Shown here one piece after another: positions 1 to 9,672 of a stretch of 64,000 bases of DNA (position 1 is its first letter; the number at the start of each line of letters is the position of its first letter). Below the pieces are notes generated by a model. It saw only the letters and a list, made by a program, of their open reading frames with translations. It was not told the origin of the DNA and made no database searches. The stretch is from Methylobacterium sp. R2-1 (lineage in GTDB: Bacteria > Pseudomonadota > Alphaproteobacteria > Rhizobiales > Beijerinckiaceae): NCBI RefSeq assembly GCF_014191355.1, contig NZ_JACHWM010000005.1, positions 276,966-340,965 on the forward strand, read 5' to 3'. The position numbers and the translations under genes were made by a program.

Positions 1-1309
1 GCACGGTCTGGCGCTTGCGCAGGATGCGGGCGCGGGTGACGCAATCGTAGTCGTAGGTCTCGGCCGGAGTCGTCATCGACGAGTAGGTGAAGCGGATGCG
101 GGCCGTCTCGAACTCGTAACCGGGTAGCAGCCCGAGCGAGTAGGCTTCCTCGGCAAACGAGACGGTGTGTTCCTCGCCCTTCATGTCGCGCACGACAATG
201 CGCGGCAGGGCGTTCTCCAGTTCGAGCCGCACGAGGTGGTTTCCGAGCACGTGCAGGTGCCGGATCATCACACCGGGCCGGTAGGGCACCGCGTCGCGCC
301 AGTTCTCGCGCGCGGTCGCGTCGAGGGGGCAGGTGACGATCTTGAAGTCCACCGCCCCGTCGGCGTTCGTCAGGATGACGAGATACGAGCCCCAGTGCTC
401 GACTGAGTAGATCAGCCGCTCCTCGCGGGGCGCGACGCAGCGGAGTGCGCCCTCGTCGTCCGCGCGGTCGAGCAGGTACACCTCCGAGGTTTCGTGGTCG
501 CTCGCGGTGACGGTGAGGTAGGTGCCCGACTGGGTGCGACCGATATTCACGAAGAAGCCGGGATCGGACTCCTCGTAGACAACGGTATCCTCCGCCTGAT
601 CGGTGCCGAGGCGGTGGCGCATGACGCGGGCCGGACGGTGGTTCTCGTCGAGCGCCACGTAGAAGAAGGCGGTGCCGGCCGCATTCCACACCGCCTCACC
701 CGCGGTCGACTCGACTCGTTCCAGGTGGTCCTCGCCGGTGTCGATGTCGCGCACGCGGATGGTGTGGAGTTCCGAGCCCTTGGTGTCGACGCCCCAGGCG
801 AGCAAGCGGTGGTCGTCGGAATGGGCCGCGCCGGCGATCTCGAAGAAAGCGAGGCCTTCGCCCTCCCGGTCGCCGTCGAGCAGGATCTGCTCACCGATCT
901 CGCCGTCCTCAGGCTCCTCGGCGATGCGGTGGACGGCGCGCGGACGGCGGCAGATCAGCGGATGCTGCCCGCCCTCGCGGTGACGGGAGTAGTAGGCGAA
1001 GGGGCCATCGGGCTCAGGGACCGAGGAATCGTCCTCGCGGATGCGCCCCCGCATCTCGGCGACCAAGGACTTGCGCAGGTCCGCAGCGCCACTCAGCGCC
1101 GCCTCGGCATAGGCGTTCTCGGCCTCGAGATAGGCGCGGATGTCCGGCGCCAGCGCCGACGGGTCTTTCAGCACCGCGCGCCAATTCTCGTCTTTGAGCC
1201 ACGCGAAGGGATCCTCGACGCGCCGGCCGAAGAATTCGAAGGCGTGCGGACGCATCTCGGCCGCGGGTGCCTCGGGCGGCAGGGCGAAGGCGGGTGGTTC
1301 GAAGGTCAT
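1..1309 (-). CDS. ptrB: Oligopeptidase B (S9A prolyl oligopeptidase family), N-terminal part, cut by window edge
   Basis: Cytoplasmic serine peptidase of the prolyl oligopeptidase family that cleaves short peptides, typically after basic residues. The visible 436 residues start with MTFEPPAF. They contain the N-terminal helical stretch with the family pattern GRRVEDPFAWLKD and then the beta-propeller, with WNAAGTAFFYV and EHWGSYLVILTN blades. The alpha/beta-hydrolase domain with the catalytic Ser, Asp and His lies beyond base 1, so activity cannot be judged here. The start at 1309 is the first in-frame ATG before the conserved region. The gene stands alone, reading leftward, and 412 bases separate it from mucR. 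Confidence 0.88.
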   Translation of the reverse strand, partial: MTFEPPAFALPPEAPAAEMRPHAFEFFGRRVEDPFAWLKDENWRAVLKDPSALAPDIRAYLEAENAYAEAALSGAADLRKSLVAEMRGRIREDDSSVPEPDGPFAYYSRHREGGQHPLICRRPRAVHRIAEEPEDGEIGEQILLDGDREGEGLAFFEIAGAAHSDDHRLLAWGVDTKGSELHTIRVRDIDTGEDHLERVESTAGEAVWNAAGTAFFYVALDENHRPARVMRHRLGTDQAEDTVVYEESDPGFFVNIGRTQSGTYLTVTASDHETSEVYLLDRADDEGALRCVAPREERLIYSVEHWGSYLVILTNADGAVDFKIVTCPLDATARENWRDAVPYRPGVMIRHLHVLGNHLVRLELENALPRIVVRDMKGEEHTVSFAEEAYSLGLLPGYEFETARIRFTYSSMTTPAETYDYDCVTRARILRKRQTV

Positions 1310-1721
1310 CGCCGAACTCCGGTCGATACGCGTGGGAGACGCTGAGGTGAACGCCTGGAAGGTGTCCATGCGGATTGACGGTCGGTGTGCCGCGCCAAGA
1401 CGCGGGCCGCAAGGCGGGCCGTGCCTTTATCGATCGCCTCGGCAAGCACAGCCGATCGGCCGCTCTAAGAGAAGCGAGCTGGAGCATTCACGGTAAATTG
1501 CGCACGTCCCGGAAGCGGCCGACCCGTTCAGTTGTGCATACCCGTCCTGTCTTGCAGGTCTAATTTAGATGTCCTAGGTAGAACGCGTGACTGAGGGGGC
1601 GTCACTCCAAACCGAAAACAAGCGGCACGATTGCACAAGCCGGTCCTTTCCTGTCCTCTTCCCGCTGGACACTGGGCTGGATCGATTGCGCGCGATGCAC
1701 CGCGAAGGGACAATCGAGACC
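1310..1721. other. Intergenic region between ptrB and mucR
   Basis: Divergent spacer of 412 bases. I see no convincing gene in it. An open frame continues upstream of the mucR ATG to 1587, but it lacks the conserved MucR start. The stretch around 1555-1590 is more AT-rich than its surroundings and is the likeliest place for the mucR promoter. No clear operator was recognised. Confidence 0.4.
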
Positions 1722-2159
1722 ATGAACGAAACCGAGCCGTCGGTCGATTACGTCGCTCTCACAGCCGACATCGTCGCCGCGTACGTGAGCAACAACCCGG
1801 TGCCGGCTGCTGAACTCGCCGGTCTGATCGGCGGTATTCACGGCGCCCTGATCCAAGTCGGAAGCGGCCGGGTCGCCGCGCCGCAGCCCGTCGCTCAGGA
1901 GCCGCAGCAGCCGGCCGTGCCGATCAAGAAGTCGATCCAGCCCGACTACATCGTCTGCCTGGAGGATGGGCGGACCTTCAAGTCGCTGAAGCGGCACCTG
2001 CGCGCCAAGTACAATCTTTCCCCCGAGCAGTACCGCGCCAAGTGGGGCCTTTCGCCCGACTATCCGATGGTGGCGCCGAACTATGCCAAGGCTCGTTCCG
2101 ATCTCGCCAAGGCGATCGGTCTCGGCCAAGTGCGCCCCGGTTACGACGCGGCCGCCTGA
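1722..2159 (+). CDS. mucR: MucR/Ros family transcriptional regulator
   Basis: DNA-binding regulator of 145 residues. MucR/Ros proteins control exopolysaccharide, motility and cell-cycle genes in alphaproteobacteria. The N-terminal part (about 8-50) is the family's helical oligomerisation region, followed by a Pro/Gln-rich linker. The DNA-binding domain starts near residue 74 with [18 protein letters not shown] and ends with EYR-like and [14 protein letters not shown] motifs typical of MucR. Of the Ros zinc ligands only Cys79 and His92 are evident. Asp82 replaces the second Cys, and Lys96-Tyr97 stand where a His is expected. The ATG at 1722 is chosen because MNETEP matches the usual short MucR N-terminus. 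A hairpin terminator follows. Confidence 0.93.
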   Translation: MNETEPSVDYVALTADIVAAYVSNNPVPAAELAGLIGGIHGALIQVGSGRVAAPQPVAQEPQQPAVPIKKSIQPDYIVCLEDGRTFKSLKRHLRAKYNLSPEQYRAKWGLSPDYPMVAPNYAKARSDLAKAIGLGQVRPGYDAAA

Positions 2160-2185
2160 CTTCACTCGCACCGCACCTCGACGCA

Positions 2186-2225
2186 CAACCCACTGTGCCG
2201 CCTCGGCGACCGGCGCAGTGGGTTG
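2186..2225 (+). terminator. Hairpin terminator downstream of mucR
   Basis: The arms CAACCCACTG (2186-2195) and CAGTGGGTTG (2216-2225) are perfect complements. An inner GCCG/CGGC pairing is also possible. There is no U-run after it, so termination strength is uncertain. Confidence 0.6.
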
Positions 2226-2305
2226 CCGACCTCATTTCGGACGTCGCACGGGCGGGGCCCACCGAATCGACTTATCAACACCCTCGTCGTGGAACGGAGC
2301 AACCG

Positions 2306-2518
2306 TTGCTGCATTCCTTCGACATGAGCGATGACGACCTCTCCGAACAACTGTCCAAGACAAATACGGCGCTGGCAGAATGGGCCGCCCGCTCCGCGAG
2401 CGACAGCGATCAGCTGATCGAGCGCTTCGAGCGGATGGGCTATGAGGTGCGCGGCAAGTCGGTGGACGAGATTACCGAGGTTCTCAAGAGGTCGCCGACG
2501 AAGCCATCACAGGCCTGA
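2306..2518 (+). CDS. Hypothetical small protein
   Basis: Unrecognised acidic protein of 70 residues if translation begins at TTG 2306, which has a GGAG about 7 bases upstream. It is 64 residues from ATG 2324, which has no visible ribosome-binding site. It contains MSDDDLSEQLSKTN and a probable amphipathic helix (DQLIERFERMGYEV), ending in a lysine/proline tail. No membrane segment, signal peptide or metal motif is visible. It lies between the mucR terminator and the DUF6456 gene, on the same strand as both. Confidence 0.55.
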   Translation: MLHSFDMSDDDLSEQLSKTNTALAEWAARSASDSDQLIERFERMGYEVRGKSVDEITEVLKRSPTKPSQA

Positions 2519-2632
2519 GGTGAGGCACTTTTCCACCGTGACGGTGCAACCAGCGGCAGCACCGAACTCTGTCAAGACTTGTATTAGGACGATTTTCCCT
2601 TAGCCTCCTGACGTTGCTTCGGTTCGGGTGGC

Positions 2633-3463
2633 ATGATTGCAAAAGAACAAAACATGAACGAAGCGGCCGGTCTCGGTCGCGAGGCTGAACGCCTGCTGGC
2701 GGCGCTGGCGCCGGAGGGAGCCTACGCCTTTCCCGATCCGAGTGCTCCCGAGACGCTGATCGTGCGCAGCGGCGTTCGTGGTGTCTCGCTGGGTGCGGGG
2801 CGCTTTTCCGCGCAGGCCGGCGAGACGCTGGTGGCGGCCGATCTCGCGGCACGGGACGACGGGCGCCGCAACCGTCTGGTGATCGGAGCGGCCGGGCGAG
2901 CGCGGTTGCGGCGAGCCGACGCCGGTGGGCCAGATAGCTTCCGGATGCAGCATCTGGTTGTCGTGCGGGAGGCTTCCGGCGAGGCGGAGCGGCTACAGGA
3001 CACGGCAGAGAGCCCGCTGGCCTGGATGGCGCGGCGGCGCGGACGCGACGGGGAGCCGATGATCGACGCGGCCGCCTTCGCGGCAGGAGAGCGGCTACGC
3101 CACGATCTCGCATCGGCACAGATGCTGCCGCAACTCTCGACCGACTGGACCGCGCCGCGCGTCGACGGTGGCGGTCCGCGCGATCCCGCCTCGGCCTCGG
3201 ATCGGGTCATCGCCGCGCGACAGCGGGTGGATCTCGCTCTGTTGGCGGTGGGCTCGGATCTGTCAGGGCTGCTGATCGACCTGTGCGGCTTCCTCAAGGG
3301 CCTGGAGCGGATCGAGGCCGAGCGGCGCTGGCCGGCGCGCTCGGCTAAGGTGGTTGCGCGAATCGCCCTCGGAAGACTCGCAGAGCATTACGGGATCTCG
3401 CGCGAGGCGACGGGGCCGGAACGTGCGCGCACCCGCTCCTGGCGTTCGCCGCAGAACGGGTAA
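2633..3463 (+). CDS. DUF6456 domain-containing protein
   Basis: Protein of 276 residues of unknown function, conserved in Rhizobiales. The C-terminal half carries the DUF6456 region, with [14 protein letters not shown] and [16 protein letters not shown] helices followed by [17 protein letters not shown]. That arrangement resembles a helix-turn-helix or RNA polymerase sigma-like fold and suggests a DNA-binding role (inference). The first 100 residues are Ala/Arg-rich and less conserved. The start could be ATG 2633 or the second ATG at 2654, and the conserved part is unaffected. It faces sufE convergently with 107 bases between them. Confidence 0.75.
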   Translation: MIAKEQNMNEAAGLGREAERLLAALAPEGAYAFPDPSAPETLIVRSGVRGVSLGAGRFSAQAGETLVAADLAARDDGRRNRLVIGAAGRARLRRADAGGPDSFRMQHLVVVREASGEAERLQDTAESPLAWMARRRGRDGEPMIDAAAFAAGERLRHDLASAQMLPQLSTDWTAPRVDGGGPRDPASASDRVIAARQRVDLALLAVGSDLSGLLIDLCGFLKGLERIEAERRWPARSAKVVARIALGRLAEHYGISREATGPERARTRSWRSPQNG

Positions 3464-3570
3464 TCGCCGATCCACCCTAGAGCATCGTCCGAAGGCTGCG
3501 CTTGATGGTGCGAAGTCGATACGCCCGGAGGGCTCTTGACCCTCAGACGCGCACCTTCGGCCCCGGCGGG

Positions 3571-3984
3571 TCAGCTCATCCGGTTGGCGTCGCGCTGGAT
3601 CTTCTCGACCATGGCACGGACGCCGTTCGACCGCTTCGAGGTGACGTGAGCGCCGAACTTGAGCTGCTTGAGCAGATCGAGCCCGTCCAGCTTCGCTGCC
3701 TGTTCCGGCTTCTTGCCGGAATACAGGGCGACCATGAGTGCGACGAAGCCCTTCACGAGGTGCGAATCGCTGTCGCCCACGATGGTGAGACGTCGGCCAT
3801 CTTCCTCGGTCGAGACCACGAGCCAGACCTGGCTCTCGCAGCCACGGACGAGGTTCTGCTCGGATTTCCAAGCCTCCGGCATCGGAGGCAGAGCGCGGCC
3901 GAGCTCCATGACGTAGACGAGCTGCTCGTGCGGGTCGTCGATGAGGTCGAAGTTCTCGATGATGGTGTCGAGGTCGGGCAGCAT
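3571..3984 (-). CDS. sufE: SufE family Fe-S cluster assembly sulfur acceptor
   Basis: SufE takes persulfide sulfur from the cysteine desulfurase SufS and passes it to the SufBCD scaffold. The protein is 137 residues, nearly the same as E. coli SufE. The acceptor Cys is about residue 49 in the motif RGCESQVWL. The N-terminal IIENFDLIDDPHEQLVYV helix and the GLDLLKQL and SNGVRAM stretches are typical. The start at ATG 3984 is chosen because the family begins just before the IIENF motif, while the longer open frame is Arg/Pro-rich and non-homologous. It is a stand-alone sufE, with no suf operon alongside. Confidence 0.92.
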   Translation of the reverse strand: MLPDLDTIIENFDLIDDPHEQLVYVMELGRALPPMPEAWKSEQNLVRGCESQVWLVVSTEEDGRRLTIVGDSDSHLVKGFVALMVALYSGKKPEQAAKLDGLDLLKQLKFGAHVTSKRSNGVRAMVEKIQRDANRMS

Positions 3985-4069
3985 GGCACACGCGTTCAGG
4001 AGCGTCGGACGTTTGAGGCCGATATAGCGACCGCGGGCCGGGGCTGCGAGGCACCCCTCCGCAAATGCG

Positions 4070-5191
4070 TCAGCGCAGGGCGGTCGGCAGCGAGGGGGGA
4101 ACGTAGGCCCGTGCCTCCGGCAGTTGCAGCAGGAGCGGGTCAGCTTCGGTCGCGGTGCCGCTGACGGCGATCTCGGCCTGGGCGGCGTAGGCCGCGATGA
4201 GGCGGGGGCCGAGCTTCGGCACGCCCTCACGCCCGGCGGCGGCGGCCTCGCCGGAGCCGGAGACGATCGAGAGACGCACCGGCGCACCGACACCGGCATC
4301 GATGCGGATGACGATGCCGCACGTCACCGTGTCGTTCGTGGCATCGAGGCACTCTGCGACGATCTCGGCGACGATCATGCCCAGTGCATTGGCGGTGCGG
4401 GGCTCGACCAGGCTCGACCCCTCTCCCTCGATGGCGACGCTGATCCGTCCAGCCCGGCGCAACTGTCCGAGTCCGGAGGCAAGCCGGCGCAGGTAGTCGC
4501 GCAGGTCGATCGACGCGATGTGCGGCGCCTCGTGCAGGTGCTGCTGCACCAGGGCGATCGCCCTCACCCGCTGACCCAAGGCATCGAAGCTGCCGCGGCA
4601 CGATTCCGGCGCGGCGCGGCCGTAAAGGCCAATCAGGCTCACCATCACCTGGAGGTTGTTACGCACCCGGTGATAGATCTCTGCGAGCAGCGTCTCCTTC
4701 TCGAGAAGCGCGTGCTCGGCATGCTCCTCGGCACTCTTCCGGTCGGTGATGTCGAAGCACGAGCCGAGATACCCGTGGAAGAGGCCGTTCTCCTCAAGGG
4801 GGCGGCCGGTATCGAGAAGCCAACGATAGGCGCCGTCGTGACGTCGCAAACGAAACTCGACGGTGAACGGAAGGCGCGACTCGACTGCCTTCGCGACGAT
4901 TTCGGCGTGAGGCTTGAAATCGTCCGGGTGCAACCCTTTACGCCAGCCATCGCCAATCTCGTCCGCCAAGGGGCGTCCCGTGAACTGGAGCCAGCACTCG
5001 TTGTGATAGGTGGAGCGTCCGGAATCGTCCGTCCGCCACATCATCAGCGGCACGTGGTCGGCAAACCGACGAAAGCCATCACCCAGGTCGAACGGGGTAT
5101 CGATCCCGCTACTCCCCGAAAAGCCGCCCTCTGGCGTATCAGCACCCATTCCGCTCGTCTGTTGCTCGCTAATGCCCGGAAACGACTTCAT
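4070..5191 (-). CDS. PAS sensor histidine kinase of HisKA_2/HWE type with decayed ATPase domain
   Basis: Soluble protein of 373 residues. Residues 40-155 form a PAS/PAC domain (FRRFADHVPLMMW to GYLGSCFDITD). Residues 165-255 form a HisKA_2 dimerisation domain with the phospho-acceptor region EIYHRVRNNLQ (His174). The C-terminal HATPase region is abnormal. The N-box reads MIVAEIVAECLDATND instead of the usual ELxTNAxKH. The G1 region reads IVSGSGE, lacking the Asp of DxGxG. The G2 loop is also not recognisable. It may therefore be a pseudokinase or phosphotransfer/scaffold protein (inference). It follows sufE on the same strand, 85 bases upstream of it. Confidence 0.85.
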   Translation of the reverse strand: MKSFPGISEQQTSGMGADTPEGGFSGSSGIDTPFDLGDGFRRFADHVPLMMWRTDDSGRSTYHNECWLQFTGRPLADEIGDGWRKGLHPDDFKPHAEIVAKAVESRLPFTVEFRLRRHDGAYRWLLDTGRPLEENGLFHGYLGSCFDITDRKSAEEHAEHALLEKETLLAEIYHRVRNNLQVMVSLIGLYGRAAPESCRGSFDALGQRVRAIALVQQHLHEAPHIASIDLRDYLRRLASGLGQLRRAGRISVAIEGEGSSLVEPRTANALGMIVAEIVAECLDATNDTVTCGIVIRIDAGVGAPVRLSIVSGSGEAAAAGREGVPKLGPRLIAAYAAQAEIAVSGTATEADPLLLQLPEARAYVPPSLPTALR

Positions 5192-5300
5192 CTATGCGCC
5201 GGACAACGTCCGCGCGGTTGGGCCGTTCCGGGCCGTCCACAAGTCGATAAATCCTTTCGCCCAGGCAAGCCCCCGCGCAAGGCCGCGGCGCGGCCAAGCT

Positions 5301-8300
5301 TCACGAATGCTCGATCATCTCACGGATGCGTGCGGTGAACCGTTCAACCGGAAAGGGTTTGGTGATCATCTGCATGTCCGGGTCCAGCCGGCCGCCACCG
5401 AACATCGCGTTCTCGGCGTACCCTGTCATGAACAGCACCTTCAGGCCGGGGCGCAAGGCGCGGGATCGCTCCGCGAGCAGGCGTCCGTTGAGACCCGGAA
5501 GACCGACATCGGTGACGAGGAGATCGATTCGGGCGTGCGAGCGCACGATGGCGAGTCCGGAGGGCCCGTCCTGCGCCTCGATCGCCCGGTAGCCGAGGTC
5601 GCGCAGCACCTCGACCACGAGGTTGCGCACGACCGGCTCGTCCTCGACCACGAGCACCGTCTCGTTCCGCTCCGAGCGTACGGGTTCGGGAGAGGATACC
5701 GGCTCCGGCTCGACCGGCAGCGCGCCGCGGTGGCGGGGCAGGTAGATCGTCACGGTCGTGCCTCGGCCGGGTTCGGAGCTGATCCTGACCTGCCCCTCCG
5801 ATTGGCGGGCGAACCCGTAGATCATCGAGAGTCCGAGGCCGGTTCCCATGCCGATCGGCTTCGTCGTGAAGAACGGCTCGAAGGCCCGCGCTACGACCTC
5901 CGGCGGCATGCCGAGCCCGGTATCGGTCACGCGGACGCAGACATAGGCGCCCTCGCCCGTCTCCGGATCGCGCGTGTCGGGATTCAGATTCGGCTCGGCA
6001 GGGTCGAGGCGGACATTGCAGGTCTCGATCAGCAGCCTGCCGCCGTCCGGCATCGCGTCCCTGGCATTGATGGCGAGGTTGAGCACCGCATTCTCGAGCT
6101 GGTGCGGGTCGCAGAGCGTGGGCCAGAGCCCCTCTGCGGCGACGATCTCGAGACGCACCTGTTCGGGCAGGGCACGCCGCAGCATGTCCTCCATGCCGGT
6201 GACGAGGGCGTTCACGTCGACCGGCTTCTGCTCCAGCGGCTGTCGACGCGCGAAGGCCAGCAGGCGATGGGTGAGCGCGGCGGCACGGTGGGCGGAGGAC
6301 AGGGCGGCCGCGACGTAGCGCTCCAGCGCATCGACGCGGCCCTGACTGATGCGGGTCTGCATCAGGTCGAGCGAGCCGACGATGCCGGTCAGAAGATTGT
6401 TGAAGTCGTGGGCGATGCCCCCGGTCAACTGCCCGACCGCCTCCATCTTCTGCGCCTGCCGCAACTGTTCCTCGGCGAGGCGCTGCTCGGTGATGTCGCG
6501 GCCGATAATGTGGAAGCAGTCTCCCTCAGGCACCGCCGTCCACATCACCGTACGCCGCCGCCCGTCCCGGCTGAGGATGCGATCGACGAAATCGGTGACC
6601 CGCTCGCTGCCGGCGAGCCGGTCCAGCACCGCCCCGGTTCCCGGATGATCCTCGGGATCAATGAAATCGAGGAACGGCCGCTTGAGAAGCTCCGGCTCGC
6701 TCCAGCCGAGCAGGCGCTCCCAGGCCGGGTTGACGCTGCGGAGACGGCCGTCGAGGCCCGCCGTCCCCATCAGGTCGTTGGTGGTCTGCCAGAGGCGGTC
6801 GCGCTCGCGGGTGCGCTCGCCGACCTCGCGCTCCAGCATCGCCTCGATCCGCTTGGCATCCGAGATGTCCGTTACGAACAGGTAGGCGCCATCGGTGGAA
6901 CCATCCGGCATCGGTCGCGGCAGGTAGCGAATGTCGGCGATGCGAGAGCTGCCGTCCCGGCGCGGCCAGGACCGCTCCGCGCGCACTTCGAGGCCGGCCC
7001 GTGCGGTTTCGAAGCGGGCCCGAGCCTCGGCGGAGGCCTCCCGACCGACCAGCGTGGCCAGTGTCTGTCCGATCGCGTCCGCTGAGGATGTCCCGAACCA
7101 GTCGGCACTGGCGGCATTCGCGAAGCGGCACAGCCCGTCCGCATCGAAGAGAGCAATGAGAACCGGCAGCGCATCGGTGATCAGGCGCAACTCGCGGGCA
7201 TTCGCGCGCTCGGACTGCTCGGCACGGGCGCGGTCGGCGGCGTGGCCGACACGCTGGGCGACGTCCTCCACGAGGCCGATCTCCTCCGCCCGCCAGACCC
7301 GCGGCTGCGGCTCGTGCAGGTAGAGGATCGCCCGCAGCTGCCCGTCGCGGATCAGCGGCACGACGACGAGGGCTCGGCAGCCGATGGAGTCCCACATCGC
7401 CGCGTAAGTCCGCCCGGCGCGGGGATCGGCGTAGCAATCCTCGACGACGAGGGTGAGCCCGGACCGCAATTCCGCGATCGCCGCCGGACCGAACCCGTCG
7501 AGGATGCGCGACGCGCCCGCGAGGCTCATCACCGAGGGGTCGCGGATCCAGTCGCGCTCGACCCGCACGATCTCGCCGGCCTCGTCGATCTCACCGTACC
7601 CGGCTCGGGCCGCGCCGATATGGGCGCCGAGCGTCGCGGCGGCGACCAGCGTCACCGCGTGCGGATCGTCGGCCTCTCGCAGCCGGTCGTTCAGCCCAAG
7701 CAGGAAGGCCTGCCGGTCTTCCGCGAGCCTGCGATCGTGGATGTCGGTGCAGGTGCCGAACCAGCGCACGATCCGCCCGCCGGAATCGCGCACAGGCTGG
7801 GCCCGGCCGAGCACCCAGCGATAGAGGCCCGAGCGGTGACGCAGGCGATACTCGATCTGGTAGTTCTCGCCCGTGACGAGGACACGCCGCCACTCCGCCC
7901 AGGCCCGCTCCTGGTCGTCGGGATGGAACATCCCGTTCCAGGCCTCGCCGTCCGTCGAGCCGGCGGGGACGCCGGTATATTCATACCATCGGTCGTTGTA
8001 GAAATCGTGGTAGCCGTCGGGCCGTGTCGCCCAGATCATCTGATCGACCGAATTGATGATGCCGCGGAAACGGTCTTCGCTGTCGCGCAGGGCCTGCTCG
8101 GTGCGCTTGCGCTCGGTGATGTCGAAGCTGACGCCGGGAAAGCTCTGCGGCGTGCCATCGGCAGCAAGCGTGCAACGCCCCTGCGCGGCGACCCAGCGAA
8201 TGCCGCCATCCTCCTGAAGGAGGCGGTACTCCGCATCGAACCGCCCGCCCGTGCGCAGGACCGCGTCGATGCTCGATTTCAGACCGGGCAGATCCTCCGG

Positions 8301-8993
8301 ATGCACGCCGGCGAAGAAGGCGTCGACCGGTGTCCCGGCTGCCGCCAGATCCGGATCGACACCGTATAGATTGGCAAAGCGCGGGTCGGCCGTGACGCGG
8401 TCGGCGGCCACGTCCCAGTCCCAGATGCCGATGCTGCCGCCGGCTGACAGGGCCATCTCCAGGCGCTCGTCGCTGCGGCGGCGCGCCCGTTCGGCCAGCA
8501 CCTCGGCGGTTGTCTCCGCCGTGACGCAGATCATGCCGTTGATGCGACCCTCGTCGTCGCGCACGGGCGAGTAGGTGAAGCTCCACCAACTCAGCTCGGG
8601 TGCACCGTAGCGATGCATAACGAGCGGCAGGTTGCGCTGGGCCACACTCTCGCCCCGCAGGGCCGCGTCGACCAGCGGGCCGATATCGTCCCACAGGTCC
8701 GCCCAGATCTCCCGGAAGCGCGCGCCGAGCGCCCGCGGCAACCGATCACCGAAGATCGGCCGGTAGGCGTCATTGAAGAAGGAGATGCCGTCAGGCCCCC
8801 AGGCCAGGAACATCGCCGCCGGGCAGGCCAACATCGTCGCCAGCGTCGTGCGCAGCGATACCGGCCAATCCTGCAGGGGTCCGAGCGGCGTGTCGGCCCA
8901 GCGATGGGCCAGGATCTCACGGCCCGTCTCCCCACCCTCCTCGAGAAAGCGGAGAGAGGCCGGAATATCCGCGCCGTCGGCCACGGCGATCAT
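5301..8993 (-). CDS. Multi-PAS/GAF hybrid sensor histidine kinase with receiver domain
   Basis: Large cytoplasmic signalling protein of 1230 residues. In order it has an N-terminal PAS-like domain (PLGPLQDWPVSLRTTLAT), two PAS/PAC domains (WDWDVAADRV and RFRGIINSVDQMIWA), a GAF domain (around VEDCYADPRAGRTYA), and two more PAS domains. A HisKA domain with GGIAHDFNNLLTGIVGS (H-box His in AHDFNN) follows, then HATPase_c (NLAINARDAM, DTGLGM, GTGLGLSM) and a C-terminal receiver with TDVGLPGLNG. There are no membrane segments. ATG 8993 has a GGAG at a good distance and leaves a short lead to the conserved part. A longer frame starts at 9071. It is encoded upstream of and co-directional with the HisKA_2 protein. 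Confidence 0.92.
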   Translation of the reverse strand: MIAVADGADIPASLRFLEEGGETGREILAHRWADTPLGPLQDWPVSLRTTLATMLACPAAMFLAWGPDGISFFNDAYRPIFGDRLPRALGARFREIWADLWDDIGPLVDAALRGESVAQRNLPLVMHRYGAPELSWWSFTYSPVRDDEGRINGMICVTAETTAEVLAERARRRSDERLEMALSAGGSIGIWDWDVAADRVTADPRFANLYGVDPDLAAAGTPVDAFFAGVHPEDLPGLKSSIDAVLRTGGRFDAEYRLLQEDGGIRWVAAQGRCTLAADGTPQSFPGVSFDITERKRTEQALRDSEDRFRGIINSVDQMIWATRPDGYHDFYNDRWYEYTGVPAGSTDGEAWNGMFHPDDQERAWAEWRRVLVTGENYQIEYRLRHRSGLYRWVLGRAQPVRDSGGRIVRWFGTCTDIHDRRLAEDRQAFLLGLNDRLREADDPHAVTLVAAATLGAHIGAARAGYGEIDEAGEIVRVERDWIRDPSVMSLAGASRILDGFGPAAIAELRSGLTLVVEDCYADPRAGRTYAAMWDSIGCRALVVVPLIRDGQLRAILYLHEPQPRVWRAEEIGLVEDVAQRVGHAADRARAEQSERANARELRLITDALPVLIALFDADGLCRFANAASADWFGTSSADAIGQTLATLVGREASAEARARFETARAGLEVRAERSWPRRDGSSRIADIRYLPRPMPDGSTDGAYLFVTDISDAKRIEAMLEREVGERTRERDRLWQTTNDLMGTAGLDGRLRSVNPAWERLLGWSEPELLKRPFLDFIDPEDHPGTGAVLDRLAGSERVTDFVDRILSRDGRRRTVMWTAVPEGDCFHIIGRDITEQRLAEEQLRQAQKMEAVGQLTGGIAHDFNNLLTGIVGSLDLMQTRISQGRVDALERYVAAALSSAHRAAALTHRLLAFARRQPLEQKPVDVNALVTGMEDMLRRALPEQVRLEIVAAEGLWPTLCDPHQLENAVLNLAINARDAMPDGGRLLIETCNVRLDPAEPNLNPDTRDPETGEGAYVCVRVTDTGLGMPPEVVARAFEPFFTTKPIGMGTGLGLSMIYGFARQSEGQVRISSEPGRGTTVTIYLPRHRGALPVEPEPVSSPEPVRSERNETVLVVEDEPVVRNLVVEVLRDLGYRAIEAQDGPSGLAIVRSHARIDLLVTDVGLPGLNGRLLAERSRALRPGLKVLFMTGYAENAMFGGGRLDPDMQMITKPFPVERFTARIREMIEHS

Positions 8994-9672
8994 CGACCGA
9001 GGCTCCGGCGCCCATAATCGGAATCTGTGCTGGGGCTGGGCAAGGTGCTTCCGAGAGGGCGAGACCGCCATGAGTCATTAGCCGATGCAGCCGTCACTGC
9101 GAGCCGGGCCACGGCAGATTCCTGGCGAATGTCCATCGAATCACAGCGGAAAAAGTGGGTTCGAATCTGGCGGAGAAACCTTCGGAGCTTCTTGAAACCA
9201 CCTGATCTGGAAGCGTTCGAGGAAGACGCATGGCCAAGATTTACAACAAATGTGATCTTTGCCGCATCACTCGAGACGAAACTTGTCCCACAGCGCACGA
9301 CATCCAGTCCTATTTTGCGCTGCAACAAGTTCAGCCAGCTTTTTGTTGTCGCATCGGTGACCGAAATGTGATCGTGGTGCTTGCCTCATCAGCCGAGACG
9401 TGCATTCTACCTCTCGTCCGCATCAGACCCGGCGAGAGAGCCCAGTTCGTCCCAAAGGGTCGTTCATGGCGTCGAGAAGCGACCGCCCCCGGAAGCTTCA
9501 AGGCACAATCCCGCTAAGGTTGGACGATCTGGAGGGTGACGCTCCGGCGCCGCGCCGAAGGACCCATCGATCCGGCCGAAGTGCCGGTGGGGTCCCCAGG
9601 AGCCCATGACAGAGGGGGGCACGAAATGCTGCCAGTGGGCATTTCGAATGCCCGCATGTCGTGGGGAGCCTG
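8994..9672. other. Divergent intergenic region of about 680 bases
   Basis: This spacer separates the leftward hybrid kinase from the rightward PAS protein. Base composition from about 9100 to 9400 is lower in GC than the flanking genes. A 95-codon open frame from ATG 9230 has CDLC and CC pairs. It has no clear ribosome-binding site and no recognisable domain, and I do not call it a gene. Confidence 0.35.

Noticed and set aside
494..1345. Long open frame of 283 codons on the plus strand opposite ptrB
   Set aside because: It is the antisense shadow of a GC-rich gene with clear oligopeptidase similarity on the other strand; its product is low-complexity.
5010..7085. 691-codon frame antisense to the hybrid kinase
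   Set aside because: No domain is recognisable, and the opposite strand encodes intact HisKA, HATPase and receiver motifs.
9230..9517. 95-codon frame with CDLC and CC pairs, considered as a small zinc protein
   Set aside because: There is no ribosome-binding site, the C-terminal half is unstructured, and there is no family resemblance; coding bias is not convincing.
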